A stretch of DNA of 64,000 bases, taken from Eukaryota sp. TZLM1-RC. Its lineage: Eukaryota; Metamonada: BaSk clade. The stretch is taken from contig JAUPSS010000007.1 of assembly GCA_040285825.1 (NCBI GenBank), positions 644,501-708,500 on the forward strand, in the 5' to 3' direction. The stretch's first letter is position 1. Every line of letters starts with the position of its first letter. Position numbers and translations under genes: made by a program. This document shows, in pieces, positions 42,372 through 52,786 of the stretch. Under the pieces are notes generated by a model, which made no database searches, was not told the origin of the DNA, and saw only the letters and a list, made by a program, of their open reading frames with translations.

Positions 42372-43236
42372 TACAAACCATCTCCGAGATGAATTGAATT
42401 CCTAGACTAATCGCATTGTCTTCAGCTTGTATAAAGGTCTTTGCAAAATGGTTGAGACTGTGGAACTTGCTCCCCCTCAAAGAGTGTTTCACAATGTAGG
42501 TGGAGATGTTTCTATCCCCAATAAATTATTATTAATTTTTAATTTGTATCCCTAAACAATAATTGTTTTTTACTTTATTAAAGGACAAGCTGAAGCTGGG
42601 TTTGCAAAGCATGAGATCGAGTATCCAATGCACCAGAAACTCTTTCACAGAGTCTTGATTAACTTGTGTACGAACAAAAGAGAGGCTCAACCTTCAATTA
42701 TTGCTTCCATATAACATTGTGGAAATTCGAAAAATTCCTTTCACATTATTGTTAATGTTTTACTAATTTTTCAAATTCTATATAACGAAAAGATTTTGAA
42801 CGACGAAATTCACTGGGTTAGCTAGGCTAAGGCTATTGTAATTCCAGTTTACCTTGTCATTTTTTGTTCAATTCATTAGACGCGGTTGCTTTGGCATTCG
42901 TTGATATTTTAAGGGTTGTGGTGGATGAAATAACTCTTTGCGCTTTTAACAGAGTTTATTTTTAATATAAAATCGTATTTGTTTCTAGTTCGCAACCAAC
43001 AATTGGTCGATTTTTAGAAGCTCCAGAGAAGAAATGTTTCGTGCTTGAAGTTATTGCGTTGAAAATGTTGGACTTTAGTTTTAATAATGCTTTGAATTAA
43101 TAAAACATTACTAAAAATACCAAGACCTATAAATAATGCACATGAAATTGATGAATAAAACAGAGTCAAAATTCATTAAACAAAAAATATATAATAAAGT
43201 AGAAAAAATACCAAAGCTTTTATTAACACTGATCAA
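42372..43236. other. Distal part of left arm, with a possible orphan exon
   Basis: No complete gene. The stretch 42583-42714 (plus) is open for 43 codons ('GQAEAGFAKHEIEYPMHQ', then 'LFHRVLINLCTNKRE') and ends in a stop. It is preserved in the right arm at about 62646-62778 with very few changes. It may be the last exon of a gene truncated by the duplication. Unrecognised. Confidence 0.35.
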
Positions 43237-44407
43237 TCAATCATTCCTCACATCATCAAAAAAAGGATGACTCAAAGCCTCCCCTGCAGTTAAACGTTCC
43301 CAGTGGTCGTAAACCAAAATCTTATCCAACAGATCCAACCCTTGAGTCGTTACTAAGTGTTCATTTTCGTCAAACAGAAAGGTAATCCACGAAACACGAT
43401 CATGACCCCATACATCATAAAGACTATCACACTTTAAGTTATACTTTTCACAAAACTCAAATAGACCATCTGAACCCAAGACCTCAACAATCTTCAACAA
43501 TTGATCTTCATTGTCAACACCTTCAAAGAATGGCTGCTTTCCAAATTGCAATCCAGCCAGAATACACCCAACACTCCACATGTCAATGGAGTAATCATAG
43601 GTTGATAAGCCCACCAACAATTCTGGAGCCTTATAGTATCTAGTCGCTACTCTAACCCCATACTCGTATCCTGAATGATAAAATTCTGCTAACCCAAAAT
43701 CAATGAGACGAAGCTGATGGCGACGATAGTCAAACACTACATTTCCAGGTTTAACGTCTAGTGTGAGAAGAGAAGAGAAACGAACCTCGATGCATGATAC
43801 CATGAGAATGACAGTGTTCCAATGCTAGTAATAGCTGGTATATATAGCATTTGATATCAAGTAAGGATAAGGACGAGGTCCACTTTTTGAGCTCTGTGTT
43901 CTTGACATACTCCATAACTAACGATGGGGCGTCTGTTTCTGCATCTCGTACAGTGTCCAAGAGCTTAACAATGTTTGGACCATGGGTCAGGGTTTGAAGA
44001 ATTTTAACTTCGCGTTTAATCTTGTTCGTTTTTACAGGTTTGAGTACCTTCATGGCCACTTTCTTCTCAGTTCTGCTATCAATGGCCTTGTACACGTCAC
44101 TATATCTTCCACCGCCTATTCTATAGACTACATCATAATTACTGGGAGATGACCACTTTAGTTTGATATTTTCATAGTCCCAATAACTTTGGGGTTTACT
44201 ATCACAAACATAGGGATATGCTCTCGAAATAGAGTGTTCAGACATGTTTTGAGAGTGGATTGGAGTGGGAATGGTCATTTGAGACAGTTCTACAACATCA
44301 GTAACATCTGATTTGTACAGTAAGGGAGAAGGATTGGTTGTACAATAGCAAGTTTGAAACAATAGGTACACATTCACAAGCAGAAGAGCTTGGGGGACGG
44401 TATTCAT
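43237..44407 (-). CDS. CSNK2A: Casein kinase 2 catalytic subunit alpha-like (left-arm copy)
   Basis: Two exons joined across a 28-nt GT-AG intron (43758-43785) give 380 residues. The kinase core begins near Met55 ('MSEHSISRAYPYV', start at 44245) and contains 'SYWDYENIKLKW', the Gly loop 'IGGGRYSDVYKA', catalytic Lys in 'VAMKVLKPVK', the CK2-type basic cluster 'KTNKIKREVKIL', 'GIMHRDVKPGN' across the splice, 'LIDFGLAEFYH', 'VATRYYKAPELL' and 'YDYSIDMWSVGC'. CK2 is a constitutively active acidophilic Ser/Thr kinase of nucleus and cytoplasm. Oddly, the open frame continues 54 codons upstream to an ATG with a hydrophobic stretch ('ALLLVNVYLLFQTCYC') like a signal peptide. If used, it would send the kinase to the secretory route. 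The same extension exists in the other copy. Confidence 0.9.
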
Positions 44408-45824
44408 TGTATGGGGTTTGTGTTAGTCATGACACAACTCAACAGTGGGTTTCAACCATGGAAAAGGGTTTCAGTGAAGAGTATCAGTAGATAATTGCAT
44501 TGATACACAACACTGCAACGGACCGGTTATGACTACTGGAGCCGTGGACGTTTTCTCCAGTTGTAGGAGAGAATCTTCGAGGAGTGTCTATTGAAATCCA
44601 AAATTTTGTGAAATGTTTAAATATTTTTAGTCTGTGCGTCTCCCTCCAAATGCATATTCTCAACAATTTTCCACTTTCACGTGTGATGTTTTCAACCTCA
44701 TTGTTCACAGTCATTCTGATAACCTGCATGTTTTGTTGATAGACTATTGGGCATATTCACCAAAAAACTCTGTGTTATCATTTTAAACTTGAATTTTGCA
44801 TTTATTAGTGTTGTTGCAGGAACTTTGTTTCATTGTTGTTTAAAATGTGTTCATTATTGTACTCAGGTTTACAAAGGGATAAAATTACCTATTTGATAGC
44901 GTCGTAATGGAAAAATGCCATTTCCAGCTACTGATCTCTGAGTCGCACAGCCAATGTGATCCGAGGCCTTGTCCACTCCAAACTCACAGTTCTGAAACCT
45001 GGTTAAGTCTCCCTCTTTCATTCAGTATAATACATGTTCATTAACAACTTCGTAAGAGCATCCAAAAGATGAGAAAAAGTGAGTTGGGATTTAGGCGGGA
45101 AATATCCAAAATATGGAAAATTAGTTTCGGGGATATTTATCAGGACTGCAACACACAGGTGCTCAATTAACAACTTATTTCAATTTGTTTTAATACAATT
45201 TGTTTGAAACTTCGATTCCATTTGAACCAATTAAGCAAAATTAACTCCATCACAGGGGATCATGTATGTGTGTTTATGGTCAATGATTTCATGCTTGTGG
45301 TTTTAAACAATCTAGCACCATACCGAAATTGCGTTATGAGCATTAATTGTAACAGGTTTCATTGACTTGTTACCTTACCAACAAATATTTTCTAGTATGT
45401 ATTCAATACTAAATTTGTTCCAATCACTGTGAACGTTTGACGTCAGTACAAGTCTAACTACCATTCAGCAAACCTTCATCTGAATGCAAGAATTTTTGAT
45501 TCAACTTAACAAAAAAAGGAATTATAAATGTTGAGTACAAACCTAACAACGAAAATTTTTCAAATTATGTGAATTTTCCAATACACTATAAACAATAAAA
45601 TTATTCAAAATAGGTTTTGTTTAAAATAACACACCAATTTGATACCAGAGCTTGGAATTAGAAAAGACAGTATACTGAACTTTTGAAAGTGGTTTCAGCT
45701 GATGAAGTGCATCTTCAACGTGACTTAACAGTACTGTAGTTACAGTCTGTAAATCAAATAGATATTCTCTCCTTGCTCAAGACCTAGTCGATGATGTATC
45801 AACGTCATTTCTTTAAATACACGC
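44408..45824. other. Divergent intergenic region inside the left arm
   Basis: About 1.4 kb between the divergently transcribed kinase and DIKPGS genes, conserved in the right arm at 59505-60951. An 81-codon frame at 44484-44729 is kept in both copies but shows non-synonymous differences at a rate no lower than its surroundings. It probably contains both promoters; a TTTAAATA element at 45812-45819 lies just before the DIKPGS start codon. Confidence 0.45.
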
Positions 45825-47210
45825 ATGAAAAGCCTTCTGCTTGTTTTAATAACTCTTTCAATTGCATATGTTTCAGCAACAAACCTAGATTGTCATTGCG
45901 GAATTGATTTAGTTGGCTCAACCACCGTCAAGCCAGGAGTACCATCCACACTTTCGATTCGTCTCGGGTGTATTACAAGGCATGTAGGTGAGTTCTCTGC
46001 AGTTCTGGTCTTCCCTGACTGTATTAAGATACATCACGTCTCTTTTGATTATCATATCAGCGAACGTTCAGATGGCAGCACAGAGGTCATCATTGAGGGA
46101 ACCAAGGTCTCCAAAACTATGGTTGACATCCAGATTACTTACTCTGTAGAATGTTTCATCAAACACTCTACGGTTCTAGATCCTCGTTCTAAGGTTTGTA
46201 TTCCATGCAAAGAATTTAGCCTTGATCGCTTCAATGTTGATGTTCAATTTACCAAGGAGCCCGTGGCTGAGTGTCCTCCTCCATCTACTCCCCCATCAGA
46301 TTGTCCTTCTTGTAGACCTTGTCCGTGGAAACCTCGCCCTCCTCACTGTCCTCCTCCTCACTGGGACTGGCCTAAGTGTCCCGGATGCGAACCTACACCT
46401 CCTCCTGAATGTCCTGATTGTAGACCGTGTCCATGGAAACCTCGCCCTCCACATTGTCCTCCTCCTCACTGGAAATGGCCTAAGTGTCCAGGTTGTCCAA
46501 AGGAATCAGAAACTCCTGAACCGACCGATCCGAAATACGAAGTTGTAAGCTTTGATATCAAACCAGGTAAGTTCTTCTATTCATGATTCTCACTCCCAGG
46601 TTCATGCCCCAATCCCTTCAACTGCAAGTCTCGTGGTGTTATTCCCACTGCTATTCTTGACATTGGAGACTTGACGATTCACAAGCTTGAACTCTTTGTC
46701 CTAGATCCCTCAATGGCCGGTCACAAAACCAAGGATCTTCTTGATGCGGAACCAGAAAGAAAAGAAGAAGATAAGGTAGTACTTACACCTCAACGCTCCA
46801 GCACAGAATTTACTGGCGTTGAGATTTTTGACTTGGATAAACATGACTACTTTGGGGTCGACGAAAAGCAATGTACTTCTCGCAGAGTTAAAAAGGACCA
46901 TGGAAGAAAGGACTTGGTCATGCATTTTGACACCCAAGCCGTATGCAAAGCAATTTGCCATTATGTTGAGAAAATCGAGAGAGATGATACTATTGTTTTC
47001 CAGATTCGTGTCAATGATGGTGAGTTCCGTGGTCTTGATCAAATGGTAGCTAGGCAGCCTTATGTTTGCCCAATTGATCCTTCAAAGCCTGGTAAACCAC
47101 CAAAACCACCAAAACCAGAAAAACCAGAAAAACCAGGGAAAGGTAGAGGGAAGGGACCTGGTGGAAATCCTGGAAAAGGACATGGAAGAGGTGCTGCTAG
47201 TAGTCGTTGA
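45825..47210 (+). CDS. Secreted Cys/Pro-rich protein with DIKPGS domain (left-arm copy)
   Basis: Exon 1 is 45825-46566, the intron 46567-46599 (33 nt, GT-AG), exon 2 46600-47210; total 450 residues. Residues 1-18 are a signal peptide. A Cys-containing beta-sandwich-like domain follows (about 19-145). Then come two tandem repeats of about 38 residues rich in Cys, Pro and Trp ('CRPCPWKPRPPHCPPPHW', 'WPKCPGC'), acting as a rigid disulphide-linked stalk. The intron splits 'DIKPG|SCPNPFN'. Exon 2 encodes 'GVIPTAILDIGDLTIHKLEL', 'FVLDPSMAGHK' and a calcium-site-like 'DLDKHDYFGVDEKQC' segment. The tail is Lys/Pro/Gly-rich and ends 'GAASSR'. The exon-2 domain resembles a module of bacterial cell-surface proteins. 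Paralogous to the LRR protein at 14.5 kb, which carries a different N-terminus. An extracellular-matrix or adhesion role is inferred. Confidence 0.85.
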
Positions 47211-47639
47211 TCAGTATATGTGTTGAGTTATTTTGATTAATAAAGGAACATCACTAATGCAGAGAGTGGTCAATCATTATCCAATCAAGCATGAAAAGTT
47301 GATACAGTGGAATAAAACTTGTGACTAACGGATTTATTAAAGAAAATATAATTTAGAAAGATCAAATTTCAAAAACAAACAGTTTTTCTGTCATCATTCA
47401 ACATAAAATACTGAAGATGCATTAAATTTAAAGTCCCTCAACTATATTGCCTTTATATTGTCTAGGAAAACCTTATGTAAGATCTAAGACTAAAAGGGGG
47501 CACAATTGTTTTAGGATTTTATTGTTCTCATTTGGTGTAGTTGGTTTCCTTGTATTTTTCGATTTGAATAAGCTGTTTGATGCATGTGATGATGGCTATT
47601 CAAAATTCAATCAAAACCACAAAATTGGACAATAATAAT
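47211..47639. other. Spacer inside the inverted-repeat loop
   Basis: Unique DNA beyond the inner edge of the left arm. A 62-codon plus frame (47447-47635) is unrecognised. An AATAAA at 47240 probably serves the DIKPGS gene. Confidence 0.4.
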
Positions 47640-48012
47640 GGTAAATTCTGATGTCAATTATTCTTTTCTTGCTGGGGAAAAATACAAAATTGCTAAATAC
47701 GCAGAACCTATTTCCTCTGTCAATAAATAATCCCATGCCCAATATAATTTATATCCCTTTGTTGTGGTTTTGCTCAGTGCTTTCAGTAAGGCTGCTTTGG
47801 CATTTCTTGAGGATTTCAGTAGAGTTGTAAAGGAAAGGACTGCAAAAGTTTGCAATCTTGTTTACTGGCAAAACAGGATTCTGTTTTCAATTTATAAGAG
47901 AATGGTGAAATTAGTTTCTGATTCACTTTCTTCATTTGGTAAATTTTCTGAATCCTCAGCAATTAACTGTTTCGATGTAGGAGATGCAGGTAATGAGGAT
48001 GTGGAGCTTTAG
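47640..48012 (+). mobile_element. Retroelement 3' remnant
   Basis: The fragment reads 'LAGEKYKIAKYAEPISSVN', then a stop, then 'SKAALAFLEDFSRVVKERTAK' and 'VYWQNRILFSIYKRMVKLVSDSLSSFGKFSESSAINCFDVGDAG', nearly the same text as the end of the copy at 11666-12517. Only the last quarter of the element is present; a stop breaks the frame at about 47728. Confidence 0.7.
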
Positions 48013-48722
48013 TTTTGGACTTGATGATTTTTATTTGTATTCGTTGTGCAATAAATAAAACTTCTTTAAAAACAATTGAGTGGAATAATAGAAAACAGAA
48101 AAAAAGGCAATTGGGAATAATACTTGGCGTTTATAGTTACTTGTTAATTTGTAATTATAAACATTCTTTGCACGACAATTAACATGCAACAGTACAACAT
48201 CAACATAAAATTGTAGAATGAATCAGGAATTGACAAATACGTTCTTTAAAATATTCGAGTTCAGAGATAGTGGGAAAGGATACATTTTGGAAATTCTCGT
48301 GTAATGGTTCTACAATTCCATTGTTATCTATTTCATGTTTGATCAACATTTTACAGCCTTCATTGTAAGTATACTAGACATAAAAACATATTACCCCCAA
48401 CATGCCTAATGCTAATTTTTCTTCAGTAGATTCGAGCAAATGATTATGAAAATTGTTTCCGTTGTCCAGCAACACTGTCGACAAATTCCATGTTCTTTAA
48501 GCAAGAATATTGAAATGTGTATCAAATACGGTAGGAGGCCAAAACCGATTCAATTGAACGAATATTCACAAAAAAATAAATAAAATCGAAAGCTAGAATT
48601 TATCAAGTGAACCAAACATTGACAAAATACAGTGACAATTGCTCGAGATACAAACTAAACTACAAAACATATACAAAAATTATCAAACGCAGAAAAACGT
48701 CCTAATTATAATTAATTAATTA
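48013..48722. other. Gene-free stretch
   Basis: AT-rich DNA before the CSN7 stop codon. Nothing recognised. Confidence 0.4.
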
Positions 48723-49355
48723 TTACTGATAGTGACTACCTGCTTTATCCCTGCCCAATTTTTCAGATTCGCTCTTGAAATGATGATTAAATTCAGCCTT
48801 CCTCTTTGCAACATCCACTATGAAAGAAGATGCCTTCTCGAGTTCCCCTTTAGTCTCTCCACATCGTTTACTTGCTTCAGAAAACACCTTGGCCACCTCC
48901 AATAGCTCCTCATCCTTTAAATGACCTGGAGAACAACCATGAACGTGCAGCATCTTCCGTGGTTGATCAATTTCACCGAGTACAAGGCCCTCTTCCACGG
49001 CAGAAATGATAGCTTCTTCTATTTCAGAAGGAGTAAGATCGCCAATGTGTCGGGTAAGGTCAGCATAGGTAACATGTGTTTTGTGTCTGCACGCTCTGGC
49101 GACCGAGATCGTACGGAGGAAATGGTCCTGTGAAGATGTGAGTGAGGGTAGTGTGGAAGAGTCGCAGAGATATTGTGCACGAGAGCCATAAGCAAAGATT
49201 TCAAGGAGACGACAGTAGGGAGCAGTTTCTGCAGTTTGAGAGTAACCTTTGAATTGTGGATCACGTATGATAGAAGGGTAATCAACATCAAGAGTGCACC
49301 TGTGCAGGATCTGTTGGAGAAATGAAAGGTAAGCTTCAGCCGAAGAATATGACAT
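48723..49355 (-). CDS. CSN7: COP9 signalosome subunit 7-like PCI protein
   Basis: A 210-residue intronless frame. The centre reads 'YCRLLEIFAYGSRAQYL', 'LPSLTSSQDHFLRTISVAR', 'VTYADLTRHIGDLTPSEIEEAIISAVEEGLVLGEIDQ', matching the PCI winged-helix region of CSN7 ('LLEIFAYG', 'L-E-LIIEA-Y-I--GKLDQ'). The C-terminus is a charged helix of about 60 residues, where CSN subunits bundle. CSN7 is a scaffold subunit of the COP9 signalosome, which removes NEDD8 from cullins. The protein is shorter than human CSN7 (264-275 residues), mostly at the N-terminus, where PCI helices look reduced. Confidence 0.85.
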   Translation of the reverse strand: MSYSSAEAYLSFLQQILHRCTLDVDYPSIIRDPQFKGYSQTAETAPYCRLLEIFAYGSRAQYLCDSSTLPSLTSSQDHFLRTISVARACRHKTHVTYADLTRHIGDLTPSEIEEAIISAVEEGLVLGEIDQPRKMLHVHGCSPGHLKDEELLEVAKVFSEASKRCGETKGELEKASSFIVDVAKRKAEFNHHFKSESEKLGRDKAGSHYQ

Positions 49356-50479
49356 CAGTGAGGATTACAAAAATGTCAAATAGCAGTAACCTATTGAGAT
49401 TGTCTTTATTAGATAAAATGAATCACATGGTGCATCTTGAGGTAAAACCGCGCAGTTGAGGTCTTCTTTTTCTTCACATCATTTAATTGATACAATCAAT
49501 CGGTATATTGTTGAATCATATTTTGAAATGTCGTTGTGTATGATGTAAAAATAATGATTTGCAATCTACCTGGAAATAGTTTATTGTGCTTTCATAATGT
49601 ACACCCAGAAATCACATTCCCATGTTCTTGTCGATATGATTTCTCCATTGGATTCCCAACACCCCCATCCCACACAATAAGTAATCGGATTTGTTTGTTA
49701 ATCAATATCTTATTTCTGACTTTACTTTCAATGTTGTTCAGCTATTGTCTATCGTTAGCCCCAGTCAACCTCAATACTCTAATACTTTTATTACCAATTC
49801 AATCTCAATCAGTAATGATTGTTATCACACAGAAAATTCAAATTTAATTACATATAGTTATTCTGATAGCTTTAACCATATTAGTCTTGAATAGTATTAT
49901 ATATTATTGTTACTCATTTCTAGATTAAGTGGAGGGAAATTCTTTTCTCTTCTGAATAAATTACATTACATTTACATATATGTCTCACTCACAACAGCCA
50001 AGACCATCAACCATTGAGAATTTGTGATGTTTGCGATTCTATTGATCTATTCAAAATGTGTAGGTATCAGAATTAAACAACTTTACAATTCCCTATATTC
50101 AGTAATTATAGTAAAGTATGTTGCCAAACTGTTGAAAATTTGACTTTGATACAAAAAAATTAGTTTTTTAACTGTTGTTAAACTTTGATTTCAGCCAAAG
50201 CTGTAGATTGCAGTAATTTGATTTTGAAAAATCACTGAGGACCAGTCTCGAAATGAAAAATTTCTCAAAATTTCCTGACCTGTTAGAAGAGCTCCACGAC
50301 AAGTAAAATCGGGTGAATTAATGTTTTAATTAATGTTTAATTCTTTCAAATTTTATCTTATCCGAACAACCAATTATGCATTTTTTCTATTGACCTCACC
50401 GGTATTATTTATTCGACTTTGATAACCTGCAATCAAGCAATTTATTGCTCAACATTCCCATTTTCGATAAATGGAAGAT
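49356..50479. other. Gene-free stretch
   Basis: About 1.1 kb. The 103- and 67-codon plus-strand frames at 49536-49894 are low-complexity and unsupported. Confidence 0.4.
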
Positions 50480-50760
50480 TATCAGATGAAGCAGAAACTT
50501 TTTTGAATGACTTCCAAACAATGGTTCAAGAACAAACAATGAAAAGATTTGATATTTTTTATGGCGTGCACGAATTCAATTTGTGCCATCATTAATAGAT
50601 TACCTCGGTTTTTCAATCGAATACGAGAAGCTTTAGCTAGACAGCAAGCAGATTAAGATTTTGTAGAGGAAATCTTGGTTCAATAATAGTCGTCCCATTA
50701 GTTGTGAGTTAATTTAATTAAGTGTGCAAGTTCAATAAATATATTTTGCTCAACTATTGT
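50480..50760 (+). mobile_element. Retroelement 3' end, inverted relative to the next copy
   Basis: The plus strand reads 'EAETFLNDFQTMVQEQTMKRFD', then broken frames of the 'ALARQQAD' region. The same 3' untranslated words follow as in the copies at 10795-10890 and 51480-51600 ('taattaagtgtgcaagttcaataaatat'-like, with changes). It faces the copy at 51480-52110. Confidence 0.6.
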
Positions 50761-51479
50761 TATTTGTAATTATTATGATCATGATCAACCTTGTCCGTCG
50801 GATCAAACCTTTTTCTGCATAAGCCCCTGTAAGACAGAATAAACACACATAAGTACACAATTCACAATCATGCACAACAGAAATCGGAGCTTATATTTCA
50901 ACTTTTTTTCATTTCCCACTTTTTTGACTATAAATATCAGTTCTTAGTTGTGGCTAAACGTGACTTTCCCTATTAGGAAACTGGATCACGTCATCATAGA
51001 TTCAAATTGTATCAGTTGATAATAATAATTAATTAAATTAATTATTCTGATGATTGAAGTATATATTTTATTCCTTTTAAAATTAGGAAAGCCAAGCCTT
51101 GAATATGTTGAGGAATTTGTAAATATGTCTTTCAAATCAGTTGAAATGATTTTCTGTTACTTACATCAGTTCTGTATAACATTGTTTAAATTTGGTGTTT
51201 GAACGGAGATTTACTGTGTTGATATTGCTATATGGGAATTCTGACATTCGTTCAAATCATTATCTTTGACTCAACCAAATTCAGCCTTGCCGAAACTGTT
51301 ATTCCTTGAAGCTTCTACATAAAGTAGATTTACTTGTATGATCAAACAAATGTTATATATGCACAGTCATTATTAAACTTATTCTGAATTATTACTAAAA
51401 ATACTATATTGATAATTAAATTTAAGGGTTATTTTTGAGTTTTTGATAATGATGAATGATCAAAAGTTTTATTTCATAA
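50761..51479. other. Spacer between two facing retroelement ends
   Basis: AT-rich; no gene seen. It lies between 3' ends of the same element in opposite orientation. Confidence 0.4.
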
Positions 51480-52110
51480 TTGAATTCAATATTGTGAATA
51501 AATTTCCATCAATCAATGGGTATTAGGATATTTATTGAACATGCACACTTAATTAAATTAAGTCATAACTAATGGGACGAAAATCATTGAACCAAGATTT
51601 GCTCTACAAAATTTTGATCTGCTTGCTATCTAGCGAAAACTTCTCTTATTCGATTGGAAAACCGAGGTAATCTATTAATAATGGCAAATTGAATCCGTGA
51701 ACGCCATAAAAAAAATCAAATCTTTTCATTGTTTTTTCTTGCACCATTTTTTGGAAGTCATTCAAAAAAGTTTCTGCTTCATCTGATAATCTTCCATTTA
51801 TCGAAAATGGGAAAGCAATAAAAACTAGCTATGAATTTCTATCAGCATTAGCCTCTTCAATATCTTTGACATATTTCTATGTTTTTATTTGGTTTTAAAA
51901 TCAAGAGCACTCACAGGATTAAGTTTTCTTCTGTGACCCAAAGTATCATTTGCAACATAACATGAGACAAAGTCAACAATAGCTTCAGAATTATCAATCC
52001 AGTCACAGTATACATCACCTCTATCATCAGAACCAAAATTATTCAGAGAAAGTGTTTCCTTCAGCAGGGGCTCTTTGATACACGATATCCTTGCAGTTTG
52101 TGCCATATTG
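51480..52110 (-). mobile_element. Retroelement 3' end, second subfamily
   Basis: Close copy of 10795-11420. The minus strand begins 'MAQTARISCIKEPLLKETLSL', continues 'RGDVYCDWIDNSEAIVDFVSCY' and 'LNPVSALDFKTK' (51885-52106), then in broken frames 'SDEAETFLNDFQKMVQEKTMK' and the shared 3' untranslated end at 51485-51600. Dead copy. Confidence 0.65.
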
Positions 52111-52189
52111 AAAACAGTGTCCCTAACAGCATCATGTAATGAAGAACGATGTTTTAACTGGAATATTTATTGAGAAAAAAAATCTATCT

Positions 52190-52440
52190 AGAATTCAATA
52201 TCCTCCAAACAAGCGTCACTGTTAATAGACCTACTCACAGCATAACGTTCATATTCTACACCAATAGCTAAAAGTGCCTTTGAAATCATTGTTGGAATAG
52301 ACTTGCAAATGCTAAAAACAATTCTATTTAATCAGAAAGTGGAATTTATTGTTTTACCAGACCTATTCAGTAACACTTTTTTGAAGTTTTCAAAAAAATT
52401 GCAACCCTGAAGGTCCAATATTGCCAAAATATCCAAATTT
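52190..52440 (-). mobile_element. Retroelement C-terminal tail, first subfamily
   Basis: Matches the 3' end of the copy at 9655-10330 in broken frames: 'SDACLEDIEF', preceded by 'VEYERYAVSRS' and a stretch corresponding to 'AILDLQG'. It abuts the second-subfamily copy at 51480-52110 on the same strand. Confidence 0.5.
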
Positions 52441-52786
52441 TCAGTTAAAACTAATTAAAAACTTATTACTGATATTAAAATACTAAATAAATAAGGTATT
52501 TTTTTGAGGATTTGATAATGATGAATGATGAAACAGTTCTATTTCAATTTTTCAGTTACAACTAGTTTAAAACTTATTATTGATATTGACCTGTTTGAAT
52601 TGAGGCTGAGTGCTACATCAACAGTAGATATTAAGCAAAATTATGGAACAAATTACAAATTATTCAGTATAAAAAGGTGCTAAAAACGAAATTTATTATG
52701 GCTGTACAAAAAAGACACACAAACTGATAATAATAACATGACACCTACTACAAAAAAGGTAAAATGATGAATCCTACCGAAGCACA
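52441..52786. other. 3' spacer of the CaMKK-like gene
   Basis: AT-rich, nothing recognised. An internal near-duplication of a 'ttttcagtta...actaattaaaaacttattactgatatt' type word occurs at 52438-52480 and 52550-52590. Confidence 0.4.

Larger units (their letters stand above)
42372..47203 (+). repeat. Left arm of a large inverted duplication
   Basis: About 4.83 kb, nearly identical in reverse complement to 58200-62988. The outer edge is at 42372 ('tacaaaccatctccgag') and the inner edge is inside or just after the last codons of the DIKPGS gene. It carries a CK2 alpha-like gene (minus) and a secreted DIKPGS gene (plus), with intergenic DNA also conserved. Differences include scattered substitutions and small indels, for example about 30 nt near 45045 and the Lys-Pro-rich tail at 47090-47165. 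Confidence 0.92.

Noticed and set aside
44484-44729. 81-codon frame conserved in both arms (also 60630-60875)
   Set aside because: The whole arm is conserved; the frame carries non-synonymous changes and has no recognisable content.
46222-46548. Leu/Val-rich frame over the Cys/Pro repeats (also 58781-59107)
   Set aside because: Alternate-frame reading of the repeat in the DIKPGS gene.
46710-47042. Antisense frame of 110 codons within exon 2 (also 58287-58619 and 15863-16303)
   Set aside because: Present wherever the DIKPGS exon occurs; the sense strand has the domain match, signal peptide and intron.
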